This document shows positions 31,351-42,405 of a DNA stretch of 64,000 nt, piece after piece. Position 1 is the stretch's first letter. Each line of letters begins with the position of its first letter. Below the pieces are notes generated by a model. That model did not search any database and was not told the DNA's origin. It saw nothing but the letters and a program-made list of their open reading frames with translations. Made by a program: the position numbers and the translations under genes. Source of the stretch: Palleronia sediminis (GTDB lineage Bacteria > Pseudomonadota > Alphaproteobacteria > Rhodobacterales > Rhodobacteraceae); NCBI RefSeq assembly GCF_004358695.1, contig NZ_SNAA01000001.1, positions 186,001-250,000 of the forward strand. Reading direction: 5' to 3'.

Positions 31351-32159
31351 TGGCCACCATCCTCGAGCGCATCCGGGCCTACAAGCTCGACGAGATCGCA
31401 GCGCGCAAGGCCTCCCGCGACACCGCGACCATCGAGAACGCGGCGCGCAGCGCGCCCCCGGTCCGGCCCTTTGCCCGCGCCCTGCGGGGCGCCACGCGCG
31501 GTGGCTACGGGCTGATCGCCGAGATCAAGAAGGCCAGCCCGTCCAAGGGGCTGATCCGCGAGAACTTCGACCCCGAAGCCATTGCGATGGCTTACGAAAA
31601 GGGCGGTGCGACCTGCCTTTCCGTGCTGACCGACGCGCCGTCCTTCCAGGGGCACGAGGATTACCTCGTCGCCGCGCGGGCGGCCTGCGACCTGCCGGTA
31701 CTGCGCAAGGATTTCCTCTACGATCCGTGGCAGGTGGCCGAAAGCCGCGCCATCGGCGCCGATTGCATCCTGGTCATCATGGCCAGCGTGTCCGACGCGC
31801 AGGCGGCCGAACTCGAGGATGCGGCAACGGGCTGGGGGATGGATGTGCTGATCGAGGTGCATGACGAGGCCGAGCTCGATCGCGCTCAGCGTCTGTCATC
31901 GCCGCTCATGGGGATAAACAACCGAGATCTCAATACCTTCGAGACCTCTCTTGATGTGACGCGCCGACTTGCTCGGCTGGTCGAGCCGGGGCGTCTGATC
32001 GTTTCGGAATCGGGGTTGTCGACCCCCGAGGATCTGGCGGGGATCGCGCGGTTCGGCGCCCGCGCCTTTCTTGTCGGCGAAAGCCTGATGCGCCACGATG
32101 ACGTGGCCGCGGCGACCGCCGCGCTTCTCGCCGACCCCCTGACCGCAGGAGGGTTCTGA
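31350..32159 (+). CDS. trpC: Indole-3-glycerol phosphate synthase
   Basis: 269 residues, a TIM-barrel enzyme that closes CdRP to indole-3-glycerol phosphate. Seen: [99 protein letters not shown]. Starts one nucleotide inside tyrS and ends one nucleotide inside moaC. Around 31890-32060 codon choice relaxes (ATA, CGA, CTT appear) compared with flanking DNA. Confidence 0.97.
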   Translation: MATILERIRAYKLDEIAARKASRDTATIENAARSAPPVRPFARALRGATRGGYGLIAEIKKASPSKGLIRENFDPEAIAMAYEKGGATCLSVLTDAPSFQGHEDYLVAARAACDLPVLRKDFLYDPWQVAESRAIGADCILVIMASVSDAQAAELEDAATGWGMDVLIEVHDEAELDRAQRLSSPLMGINNRDLNTFETSLDVTRRLARLVEPGRLIVSESGLSTPEDLAGIARFGARAFLVGESLMRHDDVAAATAALLADPLTAGGF

Positions 32160-32638
32160 TGGCGCTCACCCATTTCGATGCCGAGGGCAACGCCCACATG
32201 GTCGACGTCTCGGACAAGCCCGTCACCGCGCGCGAGGCCCGCGCGGCCGGATGGGTGAGGATGTCGCCCGAAACCCTTGATATGATTACCGAAGGGCGCG
32301 CCAAAAAGGGCGATGTCATGGGTGTGGCGCAGCTTGCCGGCATCATGGGCGCCAAGCGCACGGCCGAGCTGATCCCGCTGTGCCACCCTCTCCCGGTGAC
32401 GAAGGTCGCGGTCGAGATCACGCCCGACGCGACCCTGCCCGGCCTGCGCATCGGCGCCACGGTTAAGACGACCGGCCAGACCGGCGTCGAGATGGAGGCG
32501 CTGACCGCCGTCTCGACCGCCTGCCTCACCGTCTACGACATGGTCAAGGCCGTGCAGAAGGACATGGAGATCGGTGGCATCCACCTCGTGATGAAGGATG
32601 GCGGCAAGTCCGGGCGGTTCGAGGCGCCCCGGACGTGA
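32159..32638 (+). CDS. moaC: Cyclic pyranopterin monophosphate synthase
   Basis: 159 residues. With MoaA it makes cPMP, the first intermediate of molybdenum cofactor. Seen: [94 protein letters not shown]. Overlaps trpC by one nucleotide and moeA by four; trpC-moaC-moeA-lexA is a familiar order in this group. Confidence 0.97.
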   Translation: MALTHFDAEGNAHMVDVSDKPVTAREARAAGWVRMSPETLDMITEGRAKKGDVMGVAQLAGIMGAKRTAELIPLCHPLPVTKVAVEITPDATLPGLRIGATVKTTGQTGVEMEALTAVSTACLTVYDMVKAVQKDMEIGGIHLVMKDGGKSGRFEAPRT

Positions 32639-33816
32639 TCGCGGTCGAGGATGCGCTGGCGCGCGTTCTGGCGCTGGTCGGCCCGACCGGGGCCGAGACG
32701 GTGCCCCTGCGCGACGCGGCCGGGCGCCACCTTGCCGCGCCGCTGCGTGCGACGCGCGACCAGCCCCCGTTCGATGCGGCGACGATGGACGGCTACGCGA
32801 TCCCCGATGCCGCGGCCGGCCCCGGCGCCAGGTTCCGCGTGATCGGCGAGGCGGCGGCGGGCCATCCCTTCGACGGCGCCATCGGCCCCGGCGAGGCCGC
32901 GCGGATCTTTACCGGCGCGGCGCTCCCCCCCGGTGCGGCGCGGGTCGTCATGCAGGAGGACGTGGCGCGCGACGGCGATGGCATCACCCTGTCCGAACGG
33001 GTCGAGCCGGGGCCGTTCATCCGCCCCGCGGGCTGCGACTTCACCGCCGGCACCGCCTTTGCGCCCGCGCATCCGCTCAGGCCCGGCGATATCGCGCTGA
33101 TCGCCTCGATGGGCCACCCCACCGTGCCGGTCCGCCGCCGCCCGGAGGTCGCGCTGATCGCGACGGGGGACGAGTTGGTGCAGCCGGGCGAGACGCCGGG
33201 GCCGGGTCAGATCGTGGCCTCGAACGGGTTCGGCCTCGCCGCGATGATCGAACGGGCGGGCGGCATCGCGCGGCTGCTTCCGGTCGCGCGCGACACCGAG
33301 GCGTCGCTTTCGATGGCCTTCGATCTCGCCCGCGGGGCCGACCTCGTCGTGACCATCGGCGGGGCGTCGGTCGGCGATCACGACCTCGTCGCCCGCGTGG
33401 CCGAGACCCGCGGGATGGAGCGGGCGTTCTACAAGGTCGCCATGCGGCCCGGAAAGCCCCTGATGGCCGGGCGCGTCGACGGCACTCCCATGATTGGCCT
33501 GCCCGGGAACCCCGTCTCGTCAATGGTTTGTGGCGTGGTATTCATCCTTCCTGCGATCCGCGTCATGCTGGGCGGTGCACCGTCGTCGGCCGCGCGGCGG
33601 CCGTTGCCGCTTGCCGCAGCGCTCGAGCAAAACGGCCCGCGGGAGCATTACATGCGCGCCCGCATCACCCCCGAGGGGGTTGCCGCCTTCGACCGGCAGG
33701 ACAGCTCGCTTTTGTCGGTCCTGGCCCAGGCCGACGCGCTGATCGTGCGGCCGCCGCATGACAGGGCCAGGGACGCGGGCGACATGGTCGAGGTGGTCGA
33801 TCTCGCATCGGCGTGA
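32635..33816 (+). CDS. moeA: Molybdopterin molybdenumtransferase MoeA
   Basis: 393 residues. Inserts molybdate into adenylylated molybdopterin. GTG start overlapping the moaC stop (GTGA). Domains I-IV as usual: [82 protein letters not shown] with [11 protein letters not shown]. Translation is coupled to moaC. Molybdoenzyme genes are not in the window. Confidence 0.96.
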   Translation: MIAVEDALARVLALVGPTGAETVPLRDAAGRHLAAPLRATRDQPPFDAATMDGYAIPDAAAGPGARFRVIGEAAAGHPFDGAIGPGEAARIFTGAALPPGAARVVMQEDVARDGDGITLSERVEPGPFIRPAGCDFTAGTAFAPAHPLRPGDIALIASMGHPTVPVRRRPEVALIATGDELVQPGETPGPGQIVASNGFGLAAMIERAGGIARLLPVARDTEASLSMAFDLARGADLVVTIGGASVGDHDLVARVAETRGMERAFYKVAMRPGKPLMAGRVDGTPMIGLPGNPVSSMVCGVVFILPAIRVMLGGAPSSAARRPLPLAAALEQNGPREHYMRARITPEGVAAFDRQDSSLLSVLAQADALIVRPPHDRARDAGDMVEVVDLASA

Positions 33817-33825
33817 GGTTGCCGA

Positions 33826-33854
33826 TTGACACAAAACGGGAACATGGCTAGGCT
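33826..33854 (+). promoter_or_regulatory. Putative sigma-70 promoter for lexA
   Basis: Consensus -35 TTGACA (33826-33831), exactly 17 nt, then TAGGCT (33849-33854), about 30 nt before the lexA ATG. GAAC half-sites occur at 33840 and 33862, overlapping and just after the promoter, but not in the expected GTTC-N7-GTTC spacing of alphaproteobacterial LexA boxes, so autoregulation is only possible. Confidence 0.6.
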
Positions 33855-33885
33855 CTGATCCGAACGGGAAAAGGGTCTGGCCGCC

Positions 33886-34575
33886 ATGCTGACGCGCAAG
33901 CAACTGGAACTTCTGGATTTCATCAATCGCCGCCTTCAGGCCGAGGGTGTGCCACCGTCTTTCGACGAGATGAAAGATGCGCTCGACCTGCGGTCGAAAT
34001 CCGGCATCCACCGGCTCATCACCGCGCTCGAGGAACGCGGCTTCATCCGCCGCCTCGCCCATCGTGCCCGCGCGATCGAAATCGTCAAGCTGCCGGAATC
34101 GCTGGAACGCAAGGGATTTCAGCCCCGCGTGATCGACGGCGACCGGCCCGACGCGCCCCCGCCGCCGCAATCCATGCCGCTGACCGTCGACGCGGTGGAC
34201 GTGCCGCTCATGGGGCGGATTGCGGCCGGCGTCCCGATCGAGGCGATATCCGAGGTCTCGCACAACGTCGCGGTGCCCAGCCAGATGCTTTCGGGGCGTG
34301 GCAACCACTATGCGCTCGAGGTGCGGGGCGACTCGATGATCGATGCGGGGATCAACGATGGCGATGTTGTGGTCATCCGCGAAACCGCCACCGCCGATGA
34401 CGGCGATATCGTCGTGGCACTGGTCGAGGGGCACGAGGCGACGCTGAAACGCATCCGCCGGCAGGGCCGCTCCATCGCGCTCGAGGCGGCGAACCCGGCC
34501 TACGAGACCCGGGTCCTGCCCTCGGACCAGGTCAAGGTGCAGGGCCGCCTGGTCGGGCTGATCCGCACCTATTGA
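33886..34575 (+). CDS. lexA: LexA SOS repressor
   Basis: 229 residues. Represses DNA-damage genes and self-cleaves with RecA. The N-terminal winged helix (1-70: [18 protein letters not shown]) and S24 peptidase domain are clear: cleavage site A114-G115 (RIAAGV), catalytic S150 (RGDSMIDAG) and K188 (EATLKR). AAAAGGG upstream of the ATG. Its 3' end overlaps the convergent comEC by 7 nt. Confidence 0.97.
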   Translation: MLTRKQLELLDFINRRLQAEGVPPSFDEMKDALDLRSKSGIHRLITALEERGFIRRLAHRARAIEIVKLPESLERKGFQPRVIDGDRPDAPPPPQSMPLTVDAVDVPLMGRIAAGVPIEAISEVSHNVAVPSQMLSGRGNHYALEVRGDSMIDAGINDGDVVVIRETATADDGDIVVALVEGHEATLKRIRRQGRSIALEAANPAYETRVLPSDQVKVQGRLVGLIRTY

Positions 34576-36596
34576 TCCGCGGGCGCGGCGTCTGCTGCCC
34601 GACCTTCCCGCGCGTTCCAGGGTCGTTCGCCGGTCGCCTGCCGCGCGGTGACGACGCGCCAGCCGCCATCGCTCTGCCATAGGGCGACCGACCCGCTTTC
34701 CTCGAGCGAGGCCGAGTCGAACAGCAGGCAGCCGCCCGCATCCTCCAGCACGGCGGTCGTCACCACGATCAGGCCGGGCCGGCAGGCCGCGCGCGCGGCC
34801 TCCTCTCCGCCGCGGCCCCAGGCGTGAACGATCCCCTCGGGCAAGGCACCGCGGGCAAAGGCGGTCTCCTGATCGACCGGATCACCGTCATTCTCTAGCC
34901 AGACCCGCGCGGCGAACCCCGCCCCGCGCGGCTTGCTCAGCACCCGCCCGCCCTCTGCCCTCAGCCCGACCAGCCCCCCCGAGGGCGCAATCAGCAGATC
35001 GGGGCGCGGCGTTCCGGCCCACAGGGCAAAGGCCACCATCGCCGGTACCAGCCCCGCCCACCGCGCCCGGCCCTGCCACAGCAGGATCGTCACCGCCCCG
35101 GCGCCCAGCAGGGGCAGGACCGCCTTGGGCGGGGATGGCACCGAGACGACCGCGCCGGGCCATGCGGCGACCGTCGCCGCGACGCCGAGGATCCAGTCGA
35201 TCCCGGCCCCCATCACCCACAGCCCCACCCAATCGAGGCCGAGCGGGCTCAGCAAGCCGGCGGCCACCGCGCCCGGCATGACGACAAGCCCCATCACCGG
35301 AACCGAGGCGAGGTTCGCCACCAAGCCCCAGCGCGACATGGCGTTGAAATGCGCCGCCCCGACCGGCGCGGTGGCAAGCCCCGCCACGGTCGACGAGATC
35401 ACGACCGCAACCATGCCATCGGCCCAGCGGGGCCAGCGCCGGCCGCCGCTGTCGCGCAGCGCGCGAAACACCGCGACCAGCGCGGCGGTGGCGGCAAAGG
35501 ACATCTGGAATCCGGGGCTCGCCAATGCCTCGGGGCGCAGGAGCAGCACGATCAGCGCCGCGATGGCCACCGCGCGCAGGGTCAACGCCCGCCGGTCGAG
35601 CATCACCGCGACAAGCGCGATTGCCGCCATGACAAAGGCGCGCTGCGTCGCCACCCCCGCCCCCGAGATGGCGAGATATCCCGCCGCCGCGACCAGCGCC
35701 CCGCCGGCGGCCCATTTCTTGGTGGGATGGCACAGCGCGAGGCCCGGCACGGCGGCCAGCCCCAGCCTCAGCACCCAAAAGACGAGACCCGTCAAAAGCC
35801 CCACATGCAGCCCCGAGATGGCCAGCAGATGCGCGAGGTTCGTGGCCCGCAGCGTCTCGAGCGTCGCGGCCCCGATCCCGCCCCGGTCGCCCACGACCAG
35901 CGCGGCGGCGACCGCGCCTGTCTCGCCGTCGAGCCGCGCGCGCACGGCGCGGCCGAGCCTGTCGCGCAATCGCTGCACGGCGAGGCCCGTTTCCGACGCG
36001 CGGGCCAGCAGAACCGGCGTGCGGGTATAGCCCACCGCGCCGATCCCGCGAAACCACGCCATGCGCTGAAAATCGAAGCCGCCGGGCTCGACCGGCCCTT
36101 CGGGGCGCGAAAGATGCGCGGTGGTCATTACCCGGTCGCCGATGCGGGGCGCGTGCCAGCCTATATCGCCATGCAGCGACACCCGCACACGGCTTGGCAC
36201 GGCATCGGGCGGCATGCGTTCGAGCACGACCCGGTCGAGCGTCAGCCGCGGCTTGTCCGAGGCCGAGCGGTCGATGGCGATCACCCGCCCCTCGACCGCG
36301 CCGTAATACCGAAACTCCAGCACCGGGGCCGCGACCGCATGGGTGCGCGCCCCCGCCAGCGCAAAGCCCAGGAGTCCCAGCCACAGCGCCCAGGCCAGCG
36401 GCACCCGCCACAGCCCCGCAGCCAGCGCGCCCGCCCCCGCGGCCAGCCCGAGCGCGACCGCGCGCCAGGCCTGCGGCGACGGTTCGGCCCGCAGGCCGAG
36501 ATACGCCGCGATCCCCACGGCCAGGAAAACCGGCGCCCAGGGCGCCAGGTATCCGCGCTGGCGCGGCAGGAACGCGATGGCGGCGATGCGCGACAT
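34569..36596 (-). CDS. comEC: ComEC/Rec2 family membrane protein
   Basis: 675 residues. ComEC forms the inner-membrane channel for single-stranded DNA uptake. N-terminal DUF4131 region with OB-fold (about 1-190), competence membrane domain with about eight helices (about 200-510, [21 protein letters not shown]), then a soluble tail (about 540-675). The tail lacks the HxHxDH metallo-beta-lactamase motif found in longer ComEC proteins, so any nuclease activity would need another protein. Overlaps the lexA end by 7 nt. Other competence genes are not in the window. Confidence 0.92.
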   Translation of the reverse strand: MSRIAAIAFLPRQRGYLAPWAPVFLAVGIAAYLGLRAEPSPQAWRAVALGLAAGAGALAAGLWRVPLAWALWLGLLGFALAGARTHAVAAPVLEFRYYGAVEGRVIAIDRSASDKPRLTLDRVVLERMPPDAVPSRVRVSLHGDIGWHAPRIGDRVMTTAHLSRPEGPVEPGGFDFQRMAWFRGIGAVGYTRTPVLLARASETGLAVQRLRDRLGRAVRARLDGETGAVAAALVVGDRGGIGAATLETLRATNLAHLLAISGLHVGLLTGLVFWVLRLGLAAVPGLALCHPTKKWAAGGALVAAAGYLAISGAGVATQRAFVMAAIALVAVMLDRRALTLRAVAIAALIVLLLRPEALASPGFQMSFAATAALVAVFRALRDSGGRRWPRWADGMVAVVISSTVAGLATAPVGAAHFNAMSRWGLVANLASVPVMGLVVMPGAVAAGLLSPLGLDWVGLWVMGAGIDWILGVAATVAAWPGAVVSVPSPPKAVLPLLGAGAVTILLWQGRARWAGLVPAMVAFALWAGTPRPDLLIAPSGGLVGLRAEGGRVLSKPRGAGFAARVWLENDGDPVDQETAFARGALPEGIVHAWGRGGEEAARAACRPGLIVVTTAVLEDAGGCLLFDSASLEESGSVALWQSDGGWRVVTARQATGERPWNAREGRAADAAPADQ

Positions 36597-36714
36597 AGCG
36601 CGAGTTTTGCGCGCCCCGCGTTAAACGGCGGTTAAGTGCGACCGGGGCGCCTGTCTTGTCTCGCCCCGGACCAGCGGCTAAACCCCGCCAAAGCTGTCTG
36701 CCCAAGGATGCCGC

Positions 36715-38151
36715 ATGGCCTCGACGCCCCAGACCGACACGCCGGTCGTCACCCGTTTCGCGCCCTCGCCCACGGGGTTCCTGCATATCGGGGGCGCGCG
36801 CACGGCGTTGTTCAACTGGCTGTTCGCGCGGGGCCGTGGGGGCAGGTTCCTGCTCAGGATCGAGGATACCGACCGCGCGCGCTCCACCCAGGAGGCGACC
36901 GATGCGATCCTTTCGGGCCTCGTCTGGCTCGGGCTCGACTGGGACGGAGAGGCCGTCAGCCAGGCTGCCCGCGCCGCGCGCCACGCCGAGGTGGCGCACG
37001 AGATGCTGGCCGCGGGGACGGCCTACAAATGCTTTGCCTCGCAAGAAGAGATCGCCGCCGCGCGCGAGGCCGCGCAGGCCGAGGGACGGTCGAGCCTCTT
37101 CCGCTCGCCCTGGCGCGATGCCGACCCGGCCGATCATCCCGACGCGCCTTTCGTCATCCGCATGCGCGCGCCGCAGGACGGCGAGACGGTGATCGAGGAT
37201 GCCGTTCAGGGCCGCGTGACGATCCGCAACGACCAGATCGACGACATGGTGGTGCTGCGCTCGGATGGCAGCCCGACCTACATGCTTGCCGTGGTGGTCG
37301 ACGATCACGACATGGGCGTGACCCACGTCATCCGCGGCGACGACCATCTCAACAACGCGGCGCGGCAATCCCTGGTCTATCGCGCGATGGGCTGGGCGCA
37401 GCCGGTCTGGGCGCATATCCCGCTGATCCATGGCGAGGACGGCAAGAAACTGTCCAAGCGGCACGGTGCGCTCGGCGTCGAGGAATATCGCGACATGGGC
37501 TATCCCGCGCCCGCGATCCGCAACTATCTCGCGCGGCTGGGGTGGAGCCATGGCGACGACGAGGTGTTCGACGACTCGCAGGCGCGCGACTGGTTCGACC
37601 TAGGCGGGATCGGGCGGGCGCCCGCGCGGCTCGACTTCAAGAAGCTCGCCCATATCTCGGGCCAGCATTTCCAGCGGATGAGCGCGGAGGACATCCTGTC
37701 GGGTCTGGCGCAGTTCCGCGCCGCGACCGGGATGCCGCCCTTGCCGCCCGAGAAGACGAGCGCGCTCGAGACCGCCCTGCCCCATGTCACGGGGCGCGCG
37801 AAAACCTATCCCGAGCTTCTCGAGGCGGCGGCCTTTGCGCTGGCCGACCGCCCGCTCGAGATCGAGCCGAAGGCCGGGAAATCGCTCGATGCGAACGCGC
37901 TGCAACTGTTCGGGAAATTGACGCCGCACCTGCAAAATGCTAGCTGGTCGCGTGACGCTCTCGAAGCGGCCGCCGCCCATGTCGCCGAGGAAAACGACGT
38001 CGGGCTCGGCAAGCTCGCCGGCCCGCTGCGCGCGGCGCTCGCAGGCCGGACCGCGACGCCCAGCGTCTTCGACATGATGATCGTGCTGGGCCGGGACGAG
38101 ACCCTGGCCCGCATCGGTGACGTAATGGCCCGACGCCCGGCCGCACCCTGA
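36715..38151 (+). CDS. gltX: Glutamyl-tRNA synthetase
   Basis: 478 residues. Charges tRNA-Glu, and in bacteria lacking GlnRS also tRNA-Gln. Seen: [18 protein letters not shown] (HIGH-like), [41 protein letters not shown] (KMSKS), and a helical anticodon-binding C-terminus. AAGGATG context at the start. Alphaproteobacteria commonly carry two GltX paralogues; which one this is cannot be told without the rest of the genome. Confidence 0.96.
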   Translation: MASTPQTDTPVVTRFAPSPTGFLHIGGARTALFNWLFARGRGGRFLLRIEDTDRARSTQEATDAILSGLVWLGLDWDGEAVSQAARAARHAEVAHEMLAAGTAYKCFASQEEIAAAREAAQAEGRSSLFRSPWRDADPADHPDAPFVIRMRAPQDGETVIEDAVQGRVTIRNDQIDDMVVLRSDGSPTYMLAVVVDDHDMGVTHVIRGDDHLNNAARQSLVYRAMGWAQPVWAHIPLIHGEDGKKLSKRHGALGVEEYRDMGYPAPAIRNYLARLGWSHGDDEVFDDSQARDWFDLGGIGRAPARLDFKKLAHISGQHFQRMSAEDILSGLAQFRAATGMPPLPPEKTSALETALPHVTGRAKTYPELLEAAAFALADRPLEIEPKAGKSLDANALQLFGKLTPHLQNASWSRDALEAAAAHVAEENDVGLGKLAGPLRAALAGRTATPSVFDMMIVLGRDETLARIGDVMARRPAAP

Positions 38152-38201
38152 TACCGGCGGCCCAGAGAGGCCGCACCACCAACAGAGGAAGGATCTCCAC
38201 C

Positions 38202-39500
38202 ATGGCCGAGGATCGAAAAGTGGCGACGCTCTCCATCGCCGGAGAGACCTACGACTTGCCGATGCACTCCCCCACGGTCGGGCCGGACGTCATCGACATC
38301 CGCAAGCTCTATGGCGATGCAGGCGTCTTTACCTACGATCCGGGCTTTACCTCGACGGCGTCCTGCGACAGCACGATCACCTTCATCGACGGCGAAAAGG
38401 GTGTCTTGCTGCACCGCGGCTACCCGATCGAGCAACTGGCCTCGAAATCGCATTTCCTCGAGGTCTGCTACCTGCTGCTCTACGGCGATCTGCCGACCGC
38501 GATGCAGCTCGAGGATTTCGAATCGCGCGTGACCGATCACACGATGCTGCACGAGCAGATGCAGTATTTCTTCCGCGGGTTCCGGCGCGACGCGCACCCG
38601 ATGGCGGTCATGGTCGGCGTGGTCGGCGCGATGTCTGCCTTCTATCACGATTCGACCGATATCTCGGACCCCTGGCAGCGCGAGGTCGCGTCGATCCGCC
38701 TGATCGCCAAGATGCCGACCATCGCCGCGTGGGCCTACAAGTATTCCGTGGGGCAGCCCTTCGTCTATCCGCGCAACGATCTCGACTATGCGTCGAACTT
38801 CCTGCGGATGTGTTTCTCGGTCCCGGCCGAGGATTACGTGGTCAACCCGATCCTCAGCCGCGCGATGGACCGGATCTTCACCCTCCATGCCGATCACGAG
38901 CAGAACGCCTCGACCTCGACCGTGCGGCTGGCCTCGTCCTCGGGGGCGAACCCGTTCGCCTGCATCGCGGCGGGCATCGCGTGCCTCTGGGGGCCCGCGC
39001 ATGGCGGCGCGAACCAGGCCTGCCTCGAGATGCTGCGCGAGATCGGCACGCCCGGCCGCATTCCCGAATTCATCGCCCGCGCCAAGGACAAGAACGACCC
39101 GTTCCGCCTGATGGGCTTTGGCCACCGGGTCTACAAGAACCACGATCCGCGCGCGACGGTGATGAAACAATCCGCGGATGAAGTGCTGGATCTTTTGGGG
39201 ATCGAGAACAATCCGGTCCTCCAGACCGCGAAAGAGCTGGAGCGTATCGCGCTCGAGGACGACTATTTCCGCGACAAGAAGCTCTTTCCCAACGTCGATT
39301 TCTATTCCGGCATCATTCTCGACGCGATGGGCTTTCCGCAATCCATGTTCACCCCGATCTTCGCGCTGGCGCGCACGGTGGGCTGGGTCAGCCAGTGGAA
39401 GGAACAGATCTCGGACCCGCAGCTCAAGATCGGCCGCCCCCGCCAGCTCTACCAAGGCGAGACGCAGCGCGATTACGTGGATGTCGAGAACCGCGGATAA
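38202..39500 (+). CDS. gltA: Citrate synthase, type II
   Basis: 432 residues. Condenses oxaloacetate and acetyl-CoA, the first step of the TCA cycle. Seen: [19 protein letters not shown] (catalytic His region upstream, ADHEQNAS), [17 protein letters not shown], and [14 protein letters not shown] with catalytic His, plus [15 protein letters not shown] with catalytic Asp. Type II (hexameric, NADH-sensitive) by length and N-terminal extension. AGAGGAAGG ribosome site. It follows gltX by 50 nt and is followed by a hairpin. Confidence 0.97.
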   Translation: MAEDRKVATLSIAGETYDLPMHSPTVGPDVIDIRKLYGDAGVFTYDPGFTSTASCDSTITFIDGEKGVLLHRGYPIEQLASKSHFLEVCYLLLYGDLPTAMQLEDFESRVTDHTMLHEQMQYFFRGFRRDAHPMAVMVGVVGAMSAFYHDSTDISDPWQREVASIRLIAKMPTIAAWAYKYSVGQPFVYPRNDLDYASNFLRMCFSVPAEDYVVNPILSRAMDRIFTLHADHEQNASTSTVRLASSSGANPFACIAAGIACLWGPAHGGANQACLEMLREIGTPGRIPEFIARAKDKNDPFRLMGFGHRVYKNHDPRATVMKQSADEVLDLLGIENNPVLQTAKELERIALEDDYFRDKKLFPNVDFYSGIILDAMGFPQSMFTPIFALARTVGWVSQWKEQISDPQLKIGRPRQLYQGETQRDYVDVENRG

Positions 39501-39503
39501 CGC

Positions 39504-39537
39504 GGCAAGGGGGGCGACCCGGTTGTCGCCCCCTGCC
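39504..39537. terminator. Hairpin between gltA and the alkene reductase gene
   Basis: Inverted repeat (GGCAAGGGGGGCGAC with GTCGCCCCCTGCC, one bulge) between the convergent genes gltA and the OYE-type reductase. The stem is GC-rich with no U-tract, so termination efficiency is uncertain; it may serve both strands. Confidence 0.6.
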
Positions 39538-39545
39538 CTCGCGGG

Positions 39546-40646
39546 TCAGACGCGCCCGATCGAATCGAGGAACGGGTAGTCGGTATAGCCGCGCTCGTCC
39601 CCGCCATAGAACGTATCCTCGTCCTGCGGGTTCAGCGGCGCGCCGGTGCGGAAACGCTCGGGCAGGTCGGGATTGGCGATGAAGGCGCGTCCGAAGGTCA
39701 CCGCCTCGCAATCGCCGCGCGCGATCATCTCGGCGGCCGCCTCGGCGCTCAGGTCGCCATTGGCGATATAGGGCCCGCTGTAATGGCCGCGCAGACGGCG
39801 CAACAAGGCACGGTCGGCATCGGGCGTATCGGCGCCGCGGAACTGCTCGATCGTGTGGATATAGACGAGCCTTTCGGCATCGGCGAGCTTGTAGGCCTCG
39901 GTGAACAGGGCCTCCCGGTCGCTGTCGGAAATGTCGTTGGCCTGGCCCAGCGGCGAGAACCGGATGCCGGTGCGTTCGCGCGGGCAGACCTCGGCCACGG
40001 CGCCGATCACCTCGCGCAGGAACCTCAGCCGGTTCTCGATCGAGCCGCCATAGCCGTCCTCGCGCTTGTTGGTGGAATCCTGCAGGAACTGGTCGATCAG
40101 ATAGCCGTTCGCGGCGTGGATCTCGACCCCGTCGAACCCCGCCTCGAGCGCGCGGCGCGCCCCGTCGCGATAGGCATCGACCATCGCGGCGATCTGGTCC
40201 GTCGTCATGGTCTGCGGCTCGGAACAGTCCTCGAATCCGTTGCGGGTAAAGGTCTTGGTCTCGGCCCGGATCGCCGAAGGCGCGAGCGGCGCGGCACCCT
40301 CCGGCTGAAGCGAGACATGGCTGATCCGCCCGACATGCCAGAGCTGGCAAAAGATCCGCCCGCCATTGGCATGAACCGCCTCGGTGATCTTGCGCCACGC
40401 CGCGACATGGCTGTCGGCATGGATGCCGGGCGTATCGATATAGCCCTTTCCCGTGGGATCGACCTGCGTCGCCTCGCTGACGATCAGCCCGGCCGAGGCG
40501 CGCTGCGCATAGTAGGTCTGCGCCCAGTCGCGCGGGGTGCCGTCCTCTTGCGACCTGTTGCGCGTAAGCGGCGCCATCAGAACCCGGTTGGGTAAATCGA
40601 GCGCCCCCATTGCGACAGGGGCGAAAAGGCGGGAAAGATCGGTCAT
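39546..40646 (-). CDS. Old Yellow Enzyme family alkene reductase
   Basis: 366 residues. FMN-dependent reductase acting on activated C=C bonds, nitro compounds or nitrate esters (NemA/OYE type). Seen: NRVLMAPLTRNRS, YYAQRASAGLIVSEATQV, CQLWHVGRISH, EIHAANGYLIDQFLQDSTN (His/Asn pair that binds the substrate), and PYIANGDLS. The ATG at 40646 with GGAGG upstream is preferred over one 40 codons earlier. Function as a detoxification enzyme is inferred from the family. Confidence 0.93.
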   Translation of the reverse strand: MTDLSRLFAPVAMGALDLPNRVLMAPLTRNRSQEDGTPRDWAQTYYAQRASAGLIVSEATQVDPTGKGYIDTPGIHADSHVAAWRKITEAVHANGGRIFCQLWHVGRISHVSLQPEGAAPLAPSAIRAETKTFTRNGFEDCSEPQTMTTDQIAAMVDAYRDGARRALEAGFDGVEIHAANGYLIDQFLQDSTNKREDGYGGSIENRLRFLREVIGAVAEVCPRERTGIRFSPLGQANDISDSDREALFTEAYKLADAERLVYIHTIEQFRGADTPDADRALLRRLRGHYSGPYIANGDLSAEAAAEMIARGDCEAVTFGRAFIANPDLPERFRTGAPLNPQDEDTFYGGDERGYTDYPFLDSIGRV

Positions 40647-40770
40647 GGGGCCTCCGGGGCGCGCGTGGTTCGATATCGTCGTGCCGGGGCTAACCACGCC
40701 CCGCGCCATTCGTTCCGACCGCGCGACCGGCTTTCGCCGCAAACCGTCCCAACCCGCTGGAGCCACGCCG

Positions 40771-41550
40771 ATGAAGATGCGGATCGAGGTCGAACTCGAC
40801 TATGACGCCGAGGGCGTGGTCGACGTGCTCATGCAGATCGAAACCGCGTGGATGGTGGATCAGACCGTGACCGAAGAGCGACTGGACCCCGGCCGCACCG
40901 CCCACGCGATCCGCATCGAGGGCGAGGACAGCATCGGGTCGCGCGTCTGGCTGCGCCCCGAGGGGCGGTTCCGCTGCGTCTATTCCGCCAATGTCGAGAT
41001 CGCGCGCCCCGCCATCGACATCGCGACCCTGCCCACTGACCCGGTCTGGAGATTGCCCGCCGAGGCCGTGCCCTATCTCATGGCCTCGCGCTATTGCCCC
41101 TCGGACGAGTTCCAGTCTTTCGTCGCGGCCGAGTTCGGCGATATCGAGGCGGGCGCCTGCATCGCACGCATGGCCGACTGGATCGCCAAGCGCTATACCT
41201 ATTCGCCGGGCGCGTCGGGGCCGTGGACGACCGCGCTCGACACCTTCGTGCAGAGGCGCGGAATCTGCCGCGATTTCGCCCATGTCCTGATCTCGCTCGC
41301 CCGCGCCAAGGGCATTCCCGCCCGCATGGTCAGCGGCTACTGCCCCGAGGTCCGGCCGCAGGATTTCCACGCGCTGGCGCAGGTCTGGCTGGACGGTGCC
41401 TGGCATCTCGTCGACCCGACCGGCATGGCGACGCCCGACCGGCTCGCGATCATCGGCGTGGGGCGGGACGCGGCCGATATCGCGTTCCTCACCTCCTATG
41501 GCTGGCTGACCCTGCGCCAGCAGAATGTCGCGGTACACGAGATCGCCTGA
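40771..41550 (+). CDS. Transglutaminase-like (papain fold) protein
   Basis: 259 residues. An N-terminal beta domain (1-95) and a transglutaminase-like core with the Cys-His-Asp triad: C166 (RRGICRDFAHV), H200 (PQDFHALAQVWL), D215 (WHLVDPTG). Such bacterial proteins are probably proteases or amide-bond hydrolases; substrate unknown. AGCCACGCCG lies before the ATG at 40771; CTGGAG nearby is the likely ribosome site. Divergent from the alkene reductase, convergent with the hydratase. Confidence 0.9.
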   Translation: MKMRIEVELDYDAEGVVDVLMQIETAWMVDQTVTEERLDPGRTAHAIRIEGEDSIGSRVWLRPEGRFRCVYSANVEIARPAIDIATLPTDPVWRLPAEAVPYLMASRYCPSDEFQSFVAAEFGDIEAGACIARMADWIAKRYTYSPGASGPWTTALDTFVQRRGICRDFAHVLISLARAKGIPARMVSGYCPEVRPQDFHALAQVWLDGAWHLVDPTGMATPDRLAIIGVGRDAADIAFLTSYGWLTLRQQNVAVHEIA

Positions 41551-41556
41551 ACCGCG

Positions 41557-42333
41557 TCAGCGCCCCTCGAAGGCCGGGGGGCGTTTCTCGGCAAAGGCCA
41601 GCGCGCCCTCCTTGAAATCGCGGGTCTGCCCGCAGGCCCCCTGCACCTCGGCCTCGAGCGCGATCTGCTGCTCGAAATCATTGTCCCAACTGGCGCGCAA
41701 GGTGCGCTTGACGCCGCGATAGGCCTCGGTCGGGCCAGCGGCCAGCGCCCGGACGCGCGCCTGCCAATGGTCGGCAAAGCGGTCGTCGGGCACGGCCTCC
41801 CAGATCATGCCCCAATCGGCGGCCTGTCGGGCCGTGATCGGCTCGGCGAACAGGGCGGCCCCCATGGCCCGCGCGAACCCGACCTGGCGGGGCAGCCAAT
41901 AGCTGCCCCCGGCATCGGGGATCAGCCCGATCCGGGTGAAGGCCTGGAGAAACACTGCCCCCTCGGCGGCGATGACCACGTCGCAGGACAGCGCCAGGTT
42001 GGCCCCCGCCCCCGCCGCCGCACCGTTGACCGCGGCGACGATAGGCACCGAGCAATCGCCCATGGCCCGTAGCATCGGTGCATACTCGTCCCGCAGCACC
42101 CGTTCGAGATCCATGGCGCCCGCATTGGCGCCATCGCCCAGATCCTGACCCGCGCAAAAGGCGTCGCCCTTGCCGGTCAGGACGAGAACCCGGGCCTCGC
42201 CCGAGAGCGACCGGATCGCGTGGGTCAGCTCGGCGCGCATCTGCGCGTTCAGCGCGTTCTTGCGCTCGGGGCGGTTCAGCGTGGCGGTGGCGATGCCATC
42301 GCGCAGGGAAAAGCGGATCGTCTCGTAGTCCAA
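41557..42333 (-). CDS. Enoyl-CoA hydratase/isomerase family protein (PaaG-like)
   Basis: 258 residues of the crotonase superfamily. CoA-binding FCAGQDL (oxyanion hole) and AAVNGAAAGAGANLAL, then LIPDAGGSYWLPRQVG, which resembles PaaG/MenB-like enzymes more than standard FadB hydratases. Ends with the typical FAEKRPPAFEGR. The TTG at 42333 is chosen because GGAGG lies 7 nt upstream and gives the normal start MDYETIRFSLRDGIATATLNRPE; the ATG at 42363 would add 10 unusual residues. No paa pathway genes are nearby; substrate uncertain. Confidence 0.85.
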   Translation of the reverse strand: MDYETIRFSLRDGIATATLNRPERKNALNAQMRAELTHAIRSLSGEARVLVLTGKGDAFCAGQDLGDGANAGAMDLERVLRDEYAPMLRAMGDCSVPIVAAVNGAAAGAGANLALSCDVVIAAEGAVFLQAFTRIGLIPDAGGSYWLPRQVGFARAMGAALFAEPITARQAADWGMIWEAVPDDRFADHWQARVRALAAGPTEAYRGVKRTLRASWDNDFEQQIALEAEVQGACGQTRDFKEGALAFAEKRPPAFEGR

Positions 42334-42405
42334 GGCGCGGCCTCCGGTCAGGGTCGGCCGCACCCTAGCGGCTTGGCCGGCCGGGGGAACCCCTCTCGCG
42401 GCGGG

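Noticed and set aside
33817-33885. LexA box in the lexA promoter
   Set aside because: GAAC half-sites exist at 33840 and 33862 but not with the 7-nt spacing expected for GTTC-N7-GTTC.
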